NCBI RefSeq assembly: GCF_001693385.1
Contig: NZ_CP016428.1
Span: 1,116,001 to 1,180,000 of the forward strand
Direction: 5' to 3'
DNA from: Bradyrhizobium icense
GTDB lineage: Bacteria; Pseudomonadota; Alphaproteobacteria; Rhizobiales; Xanthobacteraceae
Length of the DNA: 64,000 nucleotides
Position numbers and translations under genes: made by a program. How positions within the stretch are numbered: position 1 is the stretch's first letter; every line of letters starts with the position of its first letter. Below are positions 36,854-44,636 of the stretch, piece by piece. The notes below the pieces were generated by a model. It saw only the letters and a list, made by a program, of their open reading frames with translations, had not been told where the DNA came from and did not search any database.

Positions 36854-37732
36854 ATGAATGCTGCAAGAGCTACCCTGCTTGCGCTGCTGCTGTGCTGGGC
36901 CTCTTCCGCACTGGCACTCGTCGCGGTGCCGCCCTTGAGCGGACGGGTTGTCGATCAGACCGGCACGCTCACCGCCGGCGACGTCGCCGCGCTGACGCAG
37001 CGGCTGAAAGATCTCGAGACGCGAAAGGGCAGCCAGATCGCGGTGCTGATCGTGCCGACAACGGACGGCGAGGCCATCGAGCCATTCGCGCTCCGCGTTG
37101 CCGAAGCCTGGAAGGTCGGCCGCAAGAAGATCGACGACGGCGCGCTTCTCGTGATCGCCAAGAACGATCGTCGCTTGCGGATCGAGGTCGGCTACGGCCT
37201 CGAGGGCGCGCTCACCGACGCCACCACCAAGCGTATCATCGACGAGGATATCACGCCGAAATTCAAGAGCGGCGATTTCGCCGGCGGCGTTTCGGCGGGC
37301 GTTATCAGGATGATCGGGGTCGTCAATGGCGAGAAACTGCCGGAGCCGGAGCCGCCGCACTGGCAAAATGTTGGCCTGCTCGGCAATATCGATCCGTTCA
37401 ACCCGCTCATCCTCGGCTTCGTATTCGTTGTCGGCGGCGCACTACGGGCTGCGCTCGGCCGTCTCGTCGGCTCGGCGACAGCCGGCGGTTTCGTTGGATT
37501 TCTCGCCTGGCTCTTCGTCGGCGACATCGGGGCAGCTTTGGCCGTCGGCGTGTTGGCTTTCCTGATCGCGGCATTCATCGATCTGATGCCGTCCGGCGGT
37601 GGCCGCACGGGAGGGAGCTGGTCAAGCGGAGGCAGCGGTTGGGGACGTGGCCGCAGCGATTCGGGCGACAGCGGCAGTTTCAGCGGCGGCGGTGGCAGCT
37701 TTGGCGGCGGCGGCGCATCCGGGAGCTGGTAA
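36854..37732 (+). CDS. TPM-domain protein (YgcG-like), membrane-bound
   Basis: A 292-residue protein: signal peptide (MNAARATLLALLLCWASS), a TPM phosphatase-like domain at about residues 30-155 (GRVVDQTGTLTAGDVAAL, GALLVIAKNDRRLRIEVGYGLEG), two to three hydrophobic segments around residues 180-240, and a Gly/Ser-rich tail ending FGGGGASGSW. The tail is the usual low-complexity end of YgcG-like proteins. The gene lies 20 bp after lemA and 1 bp before the next TPM gene. Confidence 0.9.
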   Translation: MNAARATLLALLLCWASSALALVAVPPLSGRVVDQTGTLTAGDVAALTQRLKDLETRKGSQIAVLIVPTTDGEAIEPFALRVAEAWKVGRKKIDDGALLVIAKNDRRLRIEVGYGLEGALTDATTKRIIDEDITPKFKSGDFAGGVSAGVIRMIGVVNGEKLPEPEPPHWQNVGLLGNIDPFNPLILGFVFVVGGALRAALGRLVGSATAGGFVGFLAWLFVGDIGAALAVGVLAFLIAAFIDLMPSGGGRTGGSWSSGGSGWGRGRSDSGDSGSFSGGGGSFGGGGASGSW

Positions 37733-37733
37733 C

Positions 37734-38231
37734 ATGAGCATCAGGCGCATCGGCAGGCATCTCCTCGAACACCGCTGGCGGCTGCGGCGCATCTTTCCGC
37801 CGGCGTCGTTGGCGCGGATCGAACAGGCGATCAAGGTGGGCGAGGCCACTCATTCCGGACAGGTTCGTTTCGTCGTCGAAGGCGCGCTCGACGGCGCACC
37901 GCTGTTCCGCAACCAGCCGGCGCGCGAGCGAGCGCTGGATGTGTTTTCTCAGCTCCGCGTCTGGGACACCGCGCACAACAACGGCGTTCTGATCTATCTC
38001 CTGCTCGCCGATCACGACGTCGAGATCGTCGCCGACCGCGGTATCAACGCCAAGGTCGGCGCGGCCGGCTGGGAAGAGATCTGCAAGCAGATGGAAACGG
38101 ATTTCAGGGCAGGCGATTTCGAACCCGGCGTGATCAAGGGCGTTGAGGCCGTATCGCGCCAGTTGGCGACGCATTTTCCGAAGGCTGGCGGCGGGGCAAA
38201 TGAGCTGCCGGACGCGCCGGTCGTGATGTAA
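37734..38231 (+). CDS. TPM-domain protein, 165 residues
   Basis: A short TPM-domain protein without a clear signal peptide (begins MSIRRIGRHLLEHRW). The recognisable TPM blocks are EQAIKVGEATHSGQVRFVVEG, LRVWDTAHNNGVLIYLLLADHDVEIVADRGINAKVG and FEPGVIKGVEAVSRQLATHFP. It starts one base after the preceding TPM gene and ends the lemA operon; a rho-independent terminator follows at 38417. Confidence 0.88.
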   Translation: MSIRRIGRHLLEHRWRLRRIFPPASLARIEQAIKVGEATHSGQVRFVVEGALDGAPLFRNQPARERALDVFSQLRVWDTAHNNGVLIYLLLADHDVEIVADRGINAKVGAAGWEEICKQMETDFRAGDFEPGVIKGVEAVSRQLATHFPKAGGGANELPDAPVVM

Positions 38232-38416
38232 CTCGTCACCACTACCCTAAACCAATGGATAGTCGACTCCATCCGTTTCCATAGTGTGAACCTACCACGG
38301 GACGGTTTGGCCATACCTGCATGCAATGGCATCAGCCGGCACTGGGTGTTACAGAGACGCAGCAAGCGGGAATGCAAAGCAGCGGAACCGGACCTGCGAG
38401 CCGGCAGTTGCAAGAC

Positions 38417-38447
38417 AAGGTCGGCGGCGTAACGCCCGCCGGCCTTT
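38417..38447 (+). terminator. Rho-independent terminator of the lemA-TPM operon
   Basis: A GC-rich stem, AAGGTCGGCGG pairing with CCGCCGGCCTT around a 7-nt loop (one G-T pair), is followed by TTTCTCTT. It lies 186 bp after the TPM stop. Confidence 0.65.
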
Positions 38448-38484
38448 CTCTTGAGCGAGCGCAAGCTGCGCTTCTCGACATTTA

Positions 38485-38611
38485 AGGGATCACGCCTCAC
38501 CGAAGGCCGTTCGCCCACCCGCGCCATCCAGGGCACGATGTTGGTGTTGGCGGGGTTCAGCGGCTGGCCGACCTGGCCGGCGAAATCGAGCCAGCCATAG
38601 AGCAAGCGGGC
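38485..38611 (-). pseudogene. C-terminal remnant of a glutathione S-transferase
   Basis: Minus-strand frame reading ARLLYGWLDFAGQVGQPLNPA then NTNIVPWMARVGERPSVR, which resembles the C-terminal helix region of rhizobial GSTs. It begins directly after the stop codon of the metallo-beta-lactamase gene, in the same frame, and has no start or N-terminal thioredoxin domain. The sequence beyond about 38485 no longer resembles a GST. This looks like a deletion that removed most of a GST gene and joined its end to the neighbour. Confidence 0.65.
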
Positions 38612-39424
38612 CTAGTTGTCGTCGAGCTTGTTGAGGTCGCGCACCGACTGCATGATCGGCTCGAAATTCGCCCGTGCATCCAGTGCGTCGAACAATTGCG
38701 CGGTGTCCGACAATAATCCGTGCGAGCGCTGGATCGCGATCCGCACGTCCTCCTGCGGCGTATCGGACAGCCGTCCGTGGCCCGACAGCAGGATCTTTGA
38801 GTTCAGCCCCTTCAACCGCTCCAGCGACTGGATGTAGTCGGCAATGCTGCCCGAGCCGAACACGCCGCCCATCACACCGCCGGGCATCAGCGTGTCGGAG
38901 GCGAACAACAGCCCCTTGTCCTGGTCGAACAGGGTGATGCAGGCCGAGGTATGGCCGGGCGTGTGCATCACGTTGAGCCGGAAATTGCCGAGGTCGATCA
39001 AGTTACCTTCCTCCAGCCAGAGGTCGATGTTGATCGGCACGTTCGGCTCGTTGAACATCTTGCGCAGCATCGAGAAGTCGTCGCGTAGCATGATCTTGTT
39101 GGCGGCGAGCCTGTGCGCGGCGATGAAGGCGCGGCCGTGGAAATGATGGGCCGCGCCGATGTGGTCGAGGTGCTCGTGGCTCAGCACGACCATGTCGATC
39201 TTCTCCGGCGGACAGCCGAGGTGGTCGAGGCACGTCAGCAGGTGCGGATAGTTCGAGGACAGCCCGACATCGATCAGGATGGTGCGCGAGCTGCCACGCA
39301 CCAGATAGGCGTTCGCCGCGCGGTTCTTGAATCGTACCTGATAAACATCCTCGGCGGCCTGAATCAGCGTACAGACATCGCTGTCGAGCAGCGTCTTGAA
39401 GGGGCTTGGTCTGCGCTCGCTCAT
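38612..39424 (-). CDS. Metallo-beta-lactamase fold hydrolase
   Basis: A 270-residue MBL-fold protein. The metal motif reads LSHEHLDHIGAAHHF (HxHxDH), with later His in HTPGHTSACITL and HGRLSDTP. The fold serves glyoxalase II, lactonase and other hydrolases; here the substrate is unknown. Its start codon overlaps the stop of the cNMP-binding gene by ATGA, so the two are co-translated. The stop is followed in frame by a GST fragment. Confidence 0.88.
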   Translation of the reverse strand: MSERRPSPFKTLLDSDVCTLIQAAEDVYQVRFKNRAANAYLVRGSSRTILIDVGLSSNYPHLLTCLDHLGCPPEKIDMVVLSHEHLDHIGAAHHFHGRAFIAAHRLAANKIMLRDDFSMLRKMFNEPNVPINIDLWLEEGNLIDLGNFRLNVMHTPGHTSACITLFDQDKGLLFASDTLMPGGVMGGVFGSGSIADYIQSLERLKGLNSKILLSGHGRLSDTPQEDVRIAIQRSHGLLSDTAQLFDALDARANFEPIMQSVRDLNKLDDN

Positions 39425-39795
39425 GAACCGCCCGCGGCTCTGTAGGTGATCGTGTTGGACGCCCGCAGCCGCTTGCTGAGCGCATCCATGATCATCAGCG
39501 CAAAGGCCGGCTGCTGGCTGACCAGGTAGACGAAGCGGGCGTGATTGATCCGCATCACGCGGGTGTTTGGGGCGGCCGCAATGGCCGTTGCCGATCGCGA
39601 CGAGCCGTCGATGACCGCCATCTCGCCGAAGAACTCGCCCTTGCCGAGCGCGGCGATCACCGTCTTTCCGGTGCCGTTCATCTTGGCGATCTCGACCTTG
39701 CCGTCGAGCACGACGAACAGTTCCCTCCCGGTCGAGCCTTCCTCAAAAATGACGTCATCTACATCAAACTCGTTGATGCATTTCTCGATGGTCAT
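39421..39795 (-). CDS. Cyclic nucleotide-binding domain protein
   Basis: A stand-alone cNMP-binding domain of 124 residues from the ATG at 39795 (MTIEKCINEFDVDD, GGGGGC upstream); an ATG at 39831 would add 12 residues. The beta-roll and phosphate-binding block read GKGEFFGEMAVIDGSSRSATAIA, with the Glu and Arg that contact cyclic nucleotides in the family. There is no DNA-binding domain, so it is not a CRP-type regulator; it may act through its partner MBL protein. An adenylate cyclase is encoded at 49593. Confidence 0.85.
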   Translation of the reverse strand: MTIEKCINEFDVDDVIFEEGSTGRELFVVLDGKVEIAKMNGTGKTVIAALGKGEFFGEMAVIDGSSRSATAIAAAPNTRVMRINHARFVYLVSQQPAFALMIMDALSKRLRASNTITYRAAGGS

Positions 39796-40031
39796 GGTGG
39801 CCCCCTGCCTTTCCGGGCTGGTCGGTTGCATCCATGTTAGTCGGGAAACGGACCGGCGCAAACGGAACCACGGATGCCGCAGGGCAGCATAGGAGACGTG
39901 AGTCCGGACGGCCGTGTACCGGCCAAAACCGGCCCGGATGAGTTCCTAAAATTTCGGTAAGGCCCGGGCCGGTAACGATTTGGCAAGCAATAAAAGTTAC
40001 CAAATGGTCAATCAATTCTGGAGAATCCAAC

Positions 40032-41030
40032 GTGAGCGATCAGCAACCTCAGGCCACCAGCGGTGAAAGCGGAACCCTTGGTGCCGGGCCAGCCGCGCCG
40101 GACAAGCCAGCGTCCGGTGAGCCGGTAACCCCCGCGGCTGAGGTCGAGCCCGTGAGACTGGCGCCCGAGCAGGAAGAGACTTCCCCCAAGCCAGACGCGC
40201 CCAAGGTGGACGCCGTCAGGATGGAAGTGCCAAAGGTCGAGGCGCCAAAGGTCGAGGCGCCAAAGGACGAAGCCTCCAAAATCGACGAGGTAAAGCCGGA
40301 GTCGCCGCGCTTCCCCGGCAACGTGACGATCATGTCGCCCGGCGATCGCGCTGGGCCCGATACAAAGGCCGCGTCAACGGAAGTATCGTCCGGCAAGCGG
40401 CGGATCGGAGCCATGGCTGCCATCGTGGCGCTGGCAACTGTGGCGGGCGCGCTCGGTGGCGCGCTGGCAACCACAGGCGTCGGAAAGCTGATGGCCGGAG
40501 ATTCGGCCCAGGCGTCGGCAAAGGATAGCGCGCTCGAAGCCTCGGTGGCGCGGCTCGATGCCGAGATCGTCGCGCTGAAAGCCAGCCTGGAGCAGGCTTC
40601 CAAGACGACAACGGGCCAGCTCAACAAGGCCAGCGACCGCCTCGACAAGTTCGAGAAGGCGCAAGCCGAGCCCGCTGCGAAACTCGCCAAGCTCAGCGAA
40701 ACCGTCGACAAGCTCCGCGCCGCCCAGGCCTCTGCGACGACGGCCGCCGCGCCGGCCCCCGCGAAGGAAGTGACCGGCTCGGTGCCGCAACAGGTTGCTG
40801 CAGCCGCGCCTGCGGCTCCGCCCAAGCCCGAAGTCGCCCGGCTGCCGACCGTCGAGGGCTGGGTATTGCGTGACGTTGCCAACGGCAGCGCGCTGATCGA
40901 GGGCCGCCGGGGCATGTATGAGGTCTATGCCGGCGATCCCGTGCCCGGCCTTGGCCGCGTTGACGCGATTCGCAAGCAGGATGGCCGCTGGGTGGTCGTG
41001 ACCAGCAAGGGGCTGATCGTCGCGCGATAA
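40032..41030 (+). CDS. Membrane-anchored coiled-coil protein, hypothetical
   Basis: A 332-residue protein of unknown function. Residues 1-120 are Pro/Glu/Lys-rich, including three tandem 5-residue units VPKVE-APKVE-APKDE (codons at 40227-40271, a 15-bp DNA repeat). Residues 125-150 form one membrane helix, and residues 160-240 a coiled coil (LEASVARLDAEIVALKASLEQ). Residues 275-332 form a compact C-terminal domain (GWVLRDVANGSALIEG, GRWVVVTSKGLIVAR) expected in the periplasm. The start is GTG at 40032 with GGAGA upstream. A strong terminator follows at 41051. Confidence 0.8.
   Translation: MSDQQPQATSGESGTLGAGPAAPDKPASGEPVTPAAEVEPVRLAPEQEETSPKPDAPKVDAVRMEVPKVEAPKVEAPKDEASKIDEVKPESPRFPGNVTIMSPGDRAGPDTKAASTEVSSGKRRIGAMAAIVALATVAGALGGALATTGVGKLMAGDSAQASAKDSALEASVARLDAEIVALKASLEQASKTTTGQLNKASDRLDKFEKAQAEPAAKLAKLSETVDKLRAAQASATTAAAPAPAKEVTGSVPQQVAAAAPAAPPKPEVARLPTVEGWVLRDVANGSALIEGRRGMYEVYAGDPVPGLGRVDAIRKQDGRWVVVTSKGLIVAR
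40227..40271 (+). repeat. Three tandem 15-bp coding repeats
   Basis: Three in-frame copies of a unit close to GCGCCAAAGGTCGAG, encoding (V/A)PK(V/D)E. It lies in the cytoplasmic, low-complexity part of the protein and could expand or contract by slippage. Confidence 0.8.
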
Positions 41031-41050
41031 CGAGACGACATGCGAACAGG

Positions 41051-41084
41051 AAGGCGCTTCACAGCGATGTGAAGCGCCTTTTTT
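41051..41084 (+). terminator. Rho-independent terminator
   Basis: A perfect 13-bp stem (AAGGCGCTTCACA pairing with TGTGAAGCGCCTT) with a GCGA tetraloop runs into TTTT and ends the coiled-coil protein transcript. It is the clearest terminator in the window. Confidence 0.92.
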
Positions 41085-41120
41085 CTTGAATAGACCTCGT
41101 TGCGCGGTGTTAGTTGGGAC

Positions 41121-42635
41121 ATGAGCCGCGCGCCGAGATTTGTTGCCATCGTATTTGCTCTGTTGTGCGGCGCTTTGCCGGCGTCTGCGGCACAAGACGT
41201 GAGACTTGAGCGCGGTGCCGCCATCACCGATCCCGCGACGCTGCGCGAACTCGATGCCGGAAAATTTCGCCTCGATCGCATGCTGATGCCGGAGCGCTCA
41301 GCGGAGGTCGCTCTTGCAAACAGCGAATTGTTCGCCTTGCCGTCGATGGCGCCGGTTCGGCAGGCGATCGATGGCGAACTCGATCGTTACGTGGCGCGGC
41401 ATCACGCGAGCTTGCCGAAGGAGACGATCGGCGTCGGCGAGGGCCTTGATTTCCAATTGTTCGACCGCGCGCTGCTTTATTCGGCTGAGACGCGGTTCGT
41501 GCTGGCCGGCATCGTCAACCGCATGGACCGCACTTACGCCGCAGAAGCAAGCTGCGGCGAGATCCGCCTGATCTACCGCCTGACGCGGATAAACCAAGCC
41601 GCTGGCGGCAATGCGTCGCCGCCGCGGCTGCCGATGACGTTGAACCTCGTGCTGAAGGCAAGAGGCGAGGGTTCGGCGATCGCGTGTTCCGAAATTGCCC
41701 GGCGTTGGCTCACCGCGCCGCTCGGCGGAAAGCTGTCGGCAAGCGATGGCACGCTTGACCTGATCGACTATCGGAATATCGACCGCATCGAGACCAATCT
41801 CCAGATCGCGCACGCACCGAAATCCTCGGTTCGTGATTTCCGGACCGACTATCTGTTGAAGGTGTTTCGTTACGATCGCCGGGCGCGGGCGTTTGTGGAA
41901 TCGCCGATGGAGAACCAGATCGACCGCGCGCGCCTTTTGGCGGACGATGGCCTCAGGCGCGAGTTCAGGGCATGGCTGCTCGATCCCGTCAACCTCGTCG
42001 CGTTCGATCGTGGCACCGCTCTGATCCCGGAAAAATTCCTCGCCAGCGGCGCGATTGCACCAACACCGGTCGGATTCGATCCATCGGATCTGGAGCCTGA
42101 ATTTGGACTGGTGAAAGGAGAGGGCGCCGTGTTCAGCGAGGCTGACGTGGTGGCGGCGCTAAGGAAGGCCACGGCAGGCGGCGCGAAGCTGCAGAATATC
42201 CGCTCAGTTGCCGGGTTCGAACGGCGGCTCAACGACGTGACCTGTTCCGGCTGCCACCAGACGCGCGGCATCGGTGGTTTTCATTTTCCTGGCGTCGACT
42301 GGATGGCGGATAAGCCCTCGAATTCAACTGTGGTGCCGGCATCGCCGCATTTCTTCGGCGACCAGGTCCGCCGCCGCGACATTCTCCACGCCCTCCGTGA
42401 CGACAAGCCGCCGGATTATTCGCGCGGCTTTGCCAGCCGTCCGCAGTTGCGCGGCAGCACCGAACTCGCCGGCAGCAATTATTACGACGGCTGGGGGGCG
42501 CATTGCTACGTTCAGGGCAGCCCAGCCGCCGGCGATGACGGAAGTTTTCGCGACTGGACCTGCGCCGAGGGCCTCACCTGTCAAGCCGCCGGCAAGACCT
42601 CGCGCATCGGCATGTGCTTCGTCAAAAATCGCTAG
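41121..42635 (+). CDS. Secreted protein with c-type haem motif, hypothetical
   Basis: A 504-residue exported protein. The ATG at 41121 begins a signal peptide (MSRAPRFVAIVFALLCGALP, cleavage after ASA). A single CxxCH haem-attachment site (C375-S-G-C378-H379) lies in the C-terminal third, followed by Gly/Phe-rich and Trp-rich segments. Paired Cys at the extreme C-terminus (DWTCAEGLTCQ, GMCFVK) suggest disulfides. No family was recognised for the N-terminal 350 residues. It appears monocistronic. Confidence 0.8.
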   Translation: MSRAPRFVAIVFALLCGALPASAAQDVRLERGAAITDPATLRELDAGKFRLDRMLMPERSAEVALANSELFALPSMAPVRQAIDGELDRYVARHHASLPKETIGVGEGLDFQLFDRALLYSAETRFVLAGIVNRMDRTYAAEASCGEIRLIYRLTRINQAAGGNASPPRLPMTLNLVLKARGEGSAIACSEIARRWLTAPLGGKLSASDGTLDLIDYRNIDRIETNLQIAHAPKSSVRDFRTDYLLKVFRYDRRARAFVESPMENQIDRARLLADDGLRREFRAWLLDPVNLVAFDRGTALIPEKFLASGAIAPTPVGFDPSDLEPEFGLVKGEGAVFSEADVVAALRKATAGGAKLQNIRSVAGFERRLNDVTCSGCHQTRGIGGFHFPGVDWMADKPSNSTVVPASPHFFGDQVRRRDILHALRDDKPPDYSRGFASRPQLRGSTELAGSNYYDGWGAHCYVQGSPAAGDDGSFRDWTCAEGLTCQAAGKTSRIGMCFVKNR

Positions 42636-42662
42636 CGATACGCAAGATAACTTGACACACGA

Positions 42663-43310
42663 TTATTTGGCGTAATGCGTCAAGCGCTTGCCGGGCAACA
42701 GATCATAGGCCGATTTCCAGCCGGACAGTTGCGCCATTCGCCCGAGCCACGCGTTGATCGCGGGATGGCTCACCGCCCAATCATACCCGGTCTCGTCAGC
42801 GGGATAATGCAGATAGGCCATCATCGATATGTCGGCCACCGTCGGCCGTTCGCCGATGGCGAACGCATTGTTCTGCATGTGCTGTTCGAGGATCGACAGG
42901 AAGTCATCGAGGCGTCTGCGGAAATGTTTCAGCACGTGCTCGTCCGGCGATGGCGTGAAGGTGCGGAAATAGCGGTAGGTCGCCATGTAGCCGGTGAGCT
43001 TGTGGTTGTCCCAGAACAGCCAGCGCAGCAGTTCGAACTGCTCCTGCTCGGTCTCGCCGCCGAACCGGCCGAATTGCTTTGCCAGCTTGAGCAGGATCGG
43101 AGCGGTCTGGGTGAGGCGCTCGCCGTCCACTTCGAGCACGGGAATTTCACCCATCGCGTTGACGTCGCGCCGCCATTCCGGCGTGCGCGTGACGCCACCG
43201 CCGAAATCGGTCCAGACCGGCTCGAATGTCTGCCCGCACAGAGTGAGCATCAGCGCGAGCTTGTAGCTGTTTCCCGACTCGGGGAAGTAATGCAGGCGGT
43301 AGCTGGGCAT
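42663..43310 (-). CDS. Glutathione S-transferase family protein
   Basis: A 215-residue GST. The N-terminal thioredoxin-fold half (YRLHYFPESGNSYKLALML, then GEIPVLEVDGERLTQTAPIL with the cis-Pro and the glutathione-binding Gln-Thr) and the C-terminal helical half (FAIGERPTVADISMMAYL) are intact. Ser in SGNSYK is the candidate catalytic residue. It is the downstream neighbour of a CoA transferase gene (217 bp from its stop region) and could detoxify a reactive CoA intermediate. Confidence 0.92.
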   Translation of the reverse strand: MPSYRLHYFPESGNSYKLALMLTLCGQTFEPVWTDFGGGVTRTPEWRRDVNAMGEIPVLEVDGERLTQTAPILLKLAKQFGRFGGETEQEQFELLRWLFWDNHKLTGYMATYRYFRTFTPSPDEHVLKHFRRRLDDFLSILEQHMQNNAFAIGERPTVADISMMAYLHYPADETGYDWAVSHPAINAWLGRMAQLSGWKSAYDLLPGKRLTHYAK

Positions 43311-43322
43311 GGCTCGTCGCCC

Positions 43323-44528
43323 TCACGCCACCGCGCCGGTCGAGCGCAGCGCTTTGATCGTCGCCTCGTCATAGCCGGCGTTACGTAAAATTTCGTCGCT
43401 GTGCTCGCCGATGCCGGGCGGCTTGCGCGGCTGGACTTTGCGGCTGCCGTCGACCCAGATCGGGCTGTTGATCGTCAGCATGGTGTCGTTTTCGAAGGGC
43501 ACCAGCACCTCGTTCTCGATCATCTGCTTGTCGTTTGGAATATCGTCGAGGATGCCGACCACGCCGAATACCAGGCCATTGCCGTCGAGAATCTTTCGCC
43601 ATTCGGCAAGGTCCTTGGTCGCAAAGACCTCGTCGAAAATCTTTATCAATTCGACCGACCGCGCGTGACGTTCCTTCTTGGTCTCGAAGCGGGGATCGGT
43701 GACGAGATCCTCGCGGCCCAGGCAGCGCGCCAGCGTCGGCCATTGCCGGTCCTCGTTGAGCAGCGACAGGATCAGCCAGCGTCCGTCCTTGCACTGGTAG
43801 TGGTTGGTCACCGCGTTCAGCGCGCGCTCGCGCGGGCGGCGTTCGCCGAATTTCGCGCCGACCAGTTTTGCCTGTGCCAGCACCGAAGCGGCCCACACGC
43901 CGTTGGCCATCAGGTTGGAGCTGACATGTGATCCCTTGCCGGTGCGCTCGCGCTTGTAAAGCGCGGTCACGATCGCGCCGTAAAACGCCATCGCGCAAGG
44001 GTGGTCGCCCATGCCGGCGATCGAGCGTGCCGGCGTGGTATGTTCATCCGCGCGCACCAGGTCCATCAGGCCCGAACGCGCCCAATAGGCATTGGAGTCG
44101 AAGCCCGGCTTGTTGGCTTCCTCACCTTTCTCGCCATAGCCGGTGAACGAAGCGTAGATCAGGCGCTCATTGTGGGGCGCCAGATGGTCATGTGTAATGC
44201 CGAGCCGCTGGCGCACCTGGGGCGGATAGTTGGTGATGAAGACGTCGGCCTGGGCGGCGAGGCGATGCAGCACCGCCTGTCCCTCGGCCTTTGACAGATC
44301 GAGCGCAAGGCTCCGCTTGTTGCGCGCCTCCAGCATCCACGCGAAATTGTGCTCGCTATGCGGGTAGCCCGGCAGGTTCGGCAGGTTGCGATAGGGATCG
44401 CCGGCGCCGGGCGGCTCGATCTTGATCACGTCGGCGCCGAAATCCGAGAGCACGGTGGCGGCCGCAGGCGCGGCGATAAAGCTCGCGCAGTCCAGAACCT
44501 TGAGGCCGTCGAAGATACCCTTTTCCAT
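43323..44528 (-). CDS. CoA transferase, CaiB/BaiF family III (1)
   Basis: A 401-residue family III CoA transferase. The catalytic Asp is D175 in AGMGDHPCAM. FDGLKVLDCASFIAAPAAA and the KIEPPGAGDP block are typical of the N-terminal domain. The ATG at 44528 (MEKGIFDG) has GGAG upstream; the longer frame from 44636 has no similarity. It lies 108 bp after putA on the same strand and 12 bp before the GST gene. It moves CoA between carboxylates; the substrate is unknown. Confidence 0.9.
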   Translation of the reverse strand: MEKGIFDGLKVLDCASFIAAPAAATVLSDFGADVIKIEPPGAGDPYRNLPNLPGYPHSEHNFAWMLEARNKRSLALDLSKAEGQAVLHRLAAQADVFITNYPPQVRQRLGITHDHLAPHNERLIYASFTGYGEKGEEANKPGFDSNAYWARSGLMDLVRADEHTTPARSIAGMGDHPCAMAFYGAIVTALYKRERTGKGSHVSSNLMANGVWAASVLAQAKLVGAKFGERRPRERALNAVTNHYQCKDGRWLILSLLNEDRQWPTLARCLGREDLVTDPRFETKKERHARSVELIKIFDEVFATKDLAEWRKILDGNGLVFGVVGILDDIPNDKQMIENEVLVPFENDTMLTINSPIWVDGSRKVQPRKPPGIGEHSDEILRNAGYDEATIKALRSTGAVA

Positions 44529-44636
44529 AGTGCCGCCGCTCCGTGTGGCTTGTTGATTTTTTTCGTAAGTCGGAATTACCGCCAGCGAAAGCTGGAATTC
44601 GGATGCCATTTGACCCATGTGGGGTGGGCGATGCAA

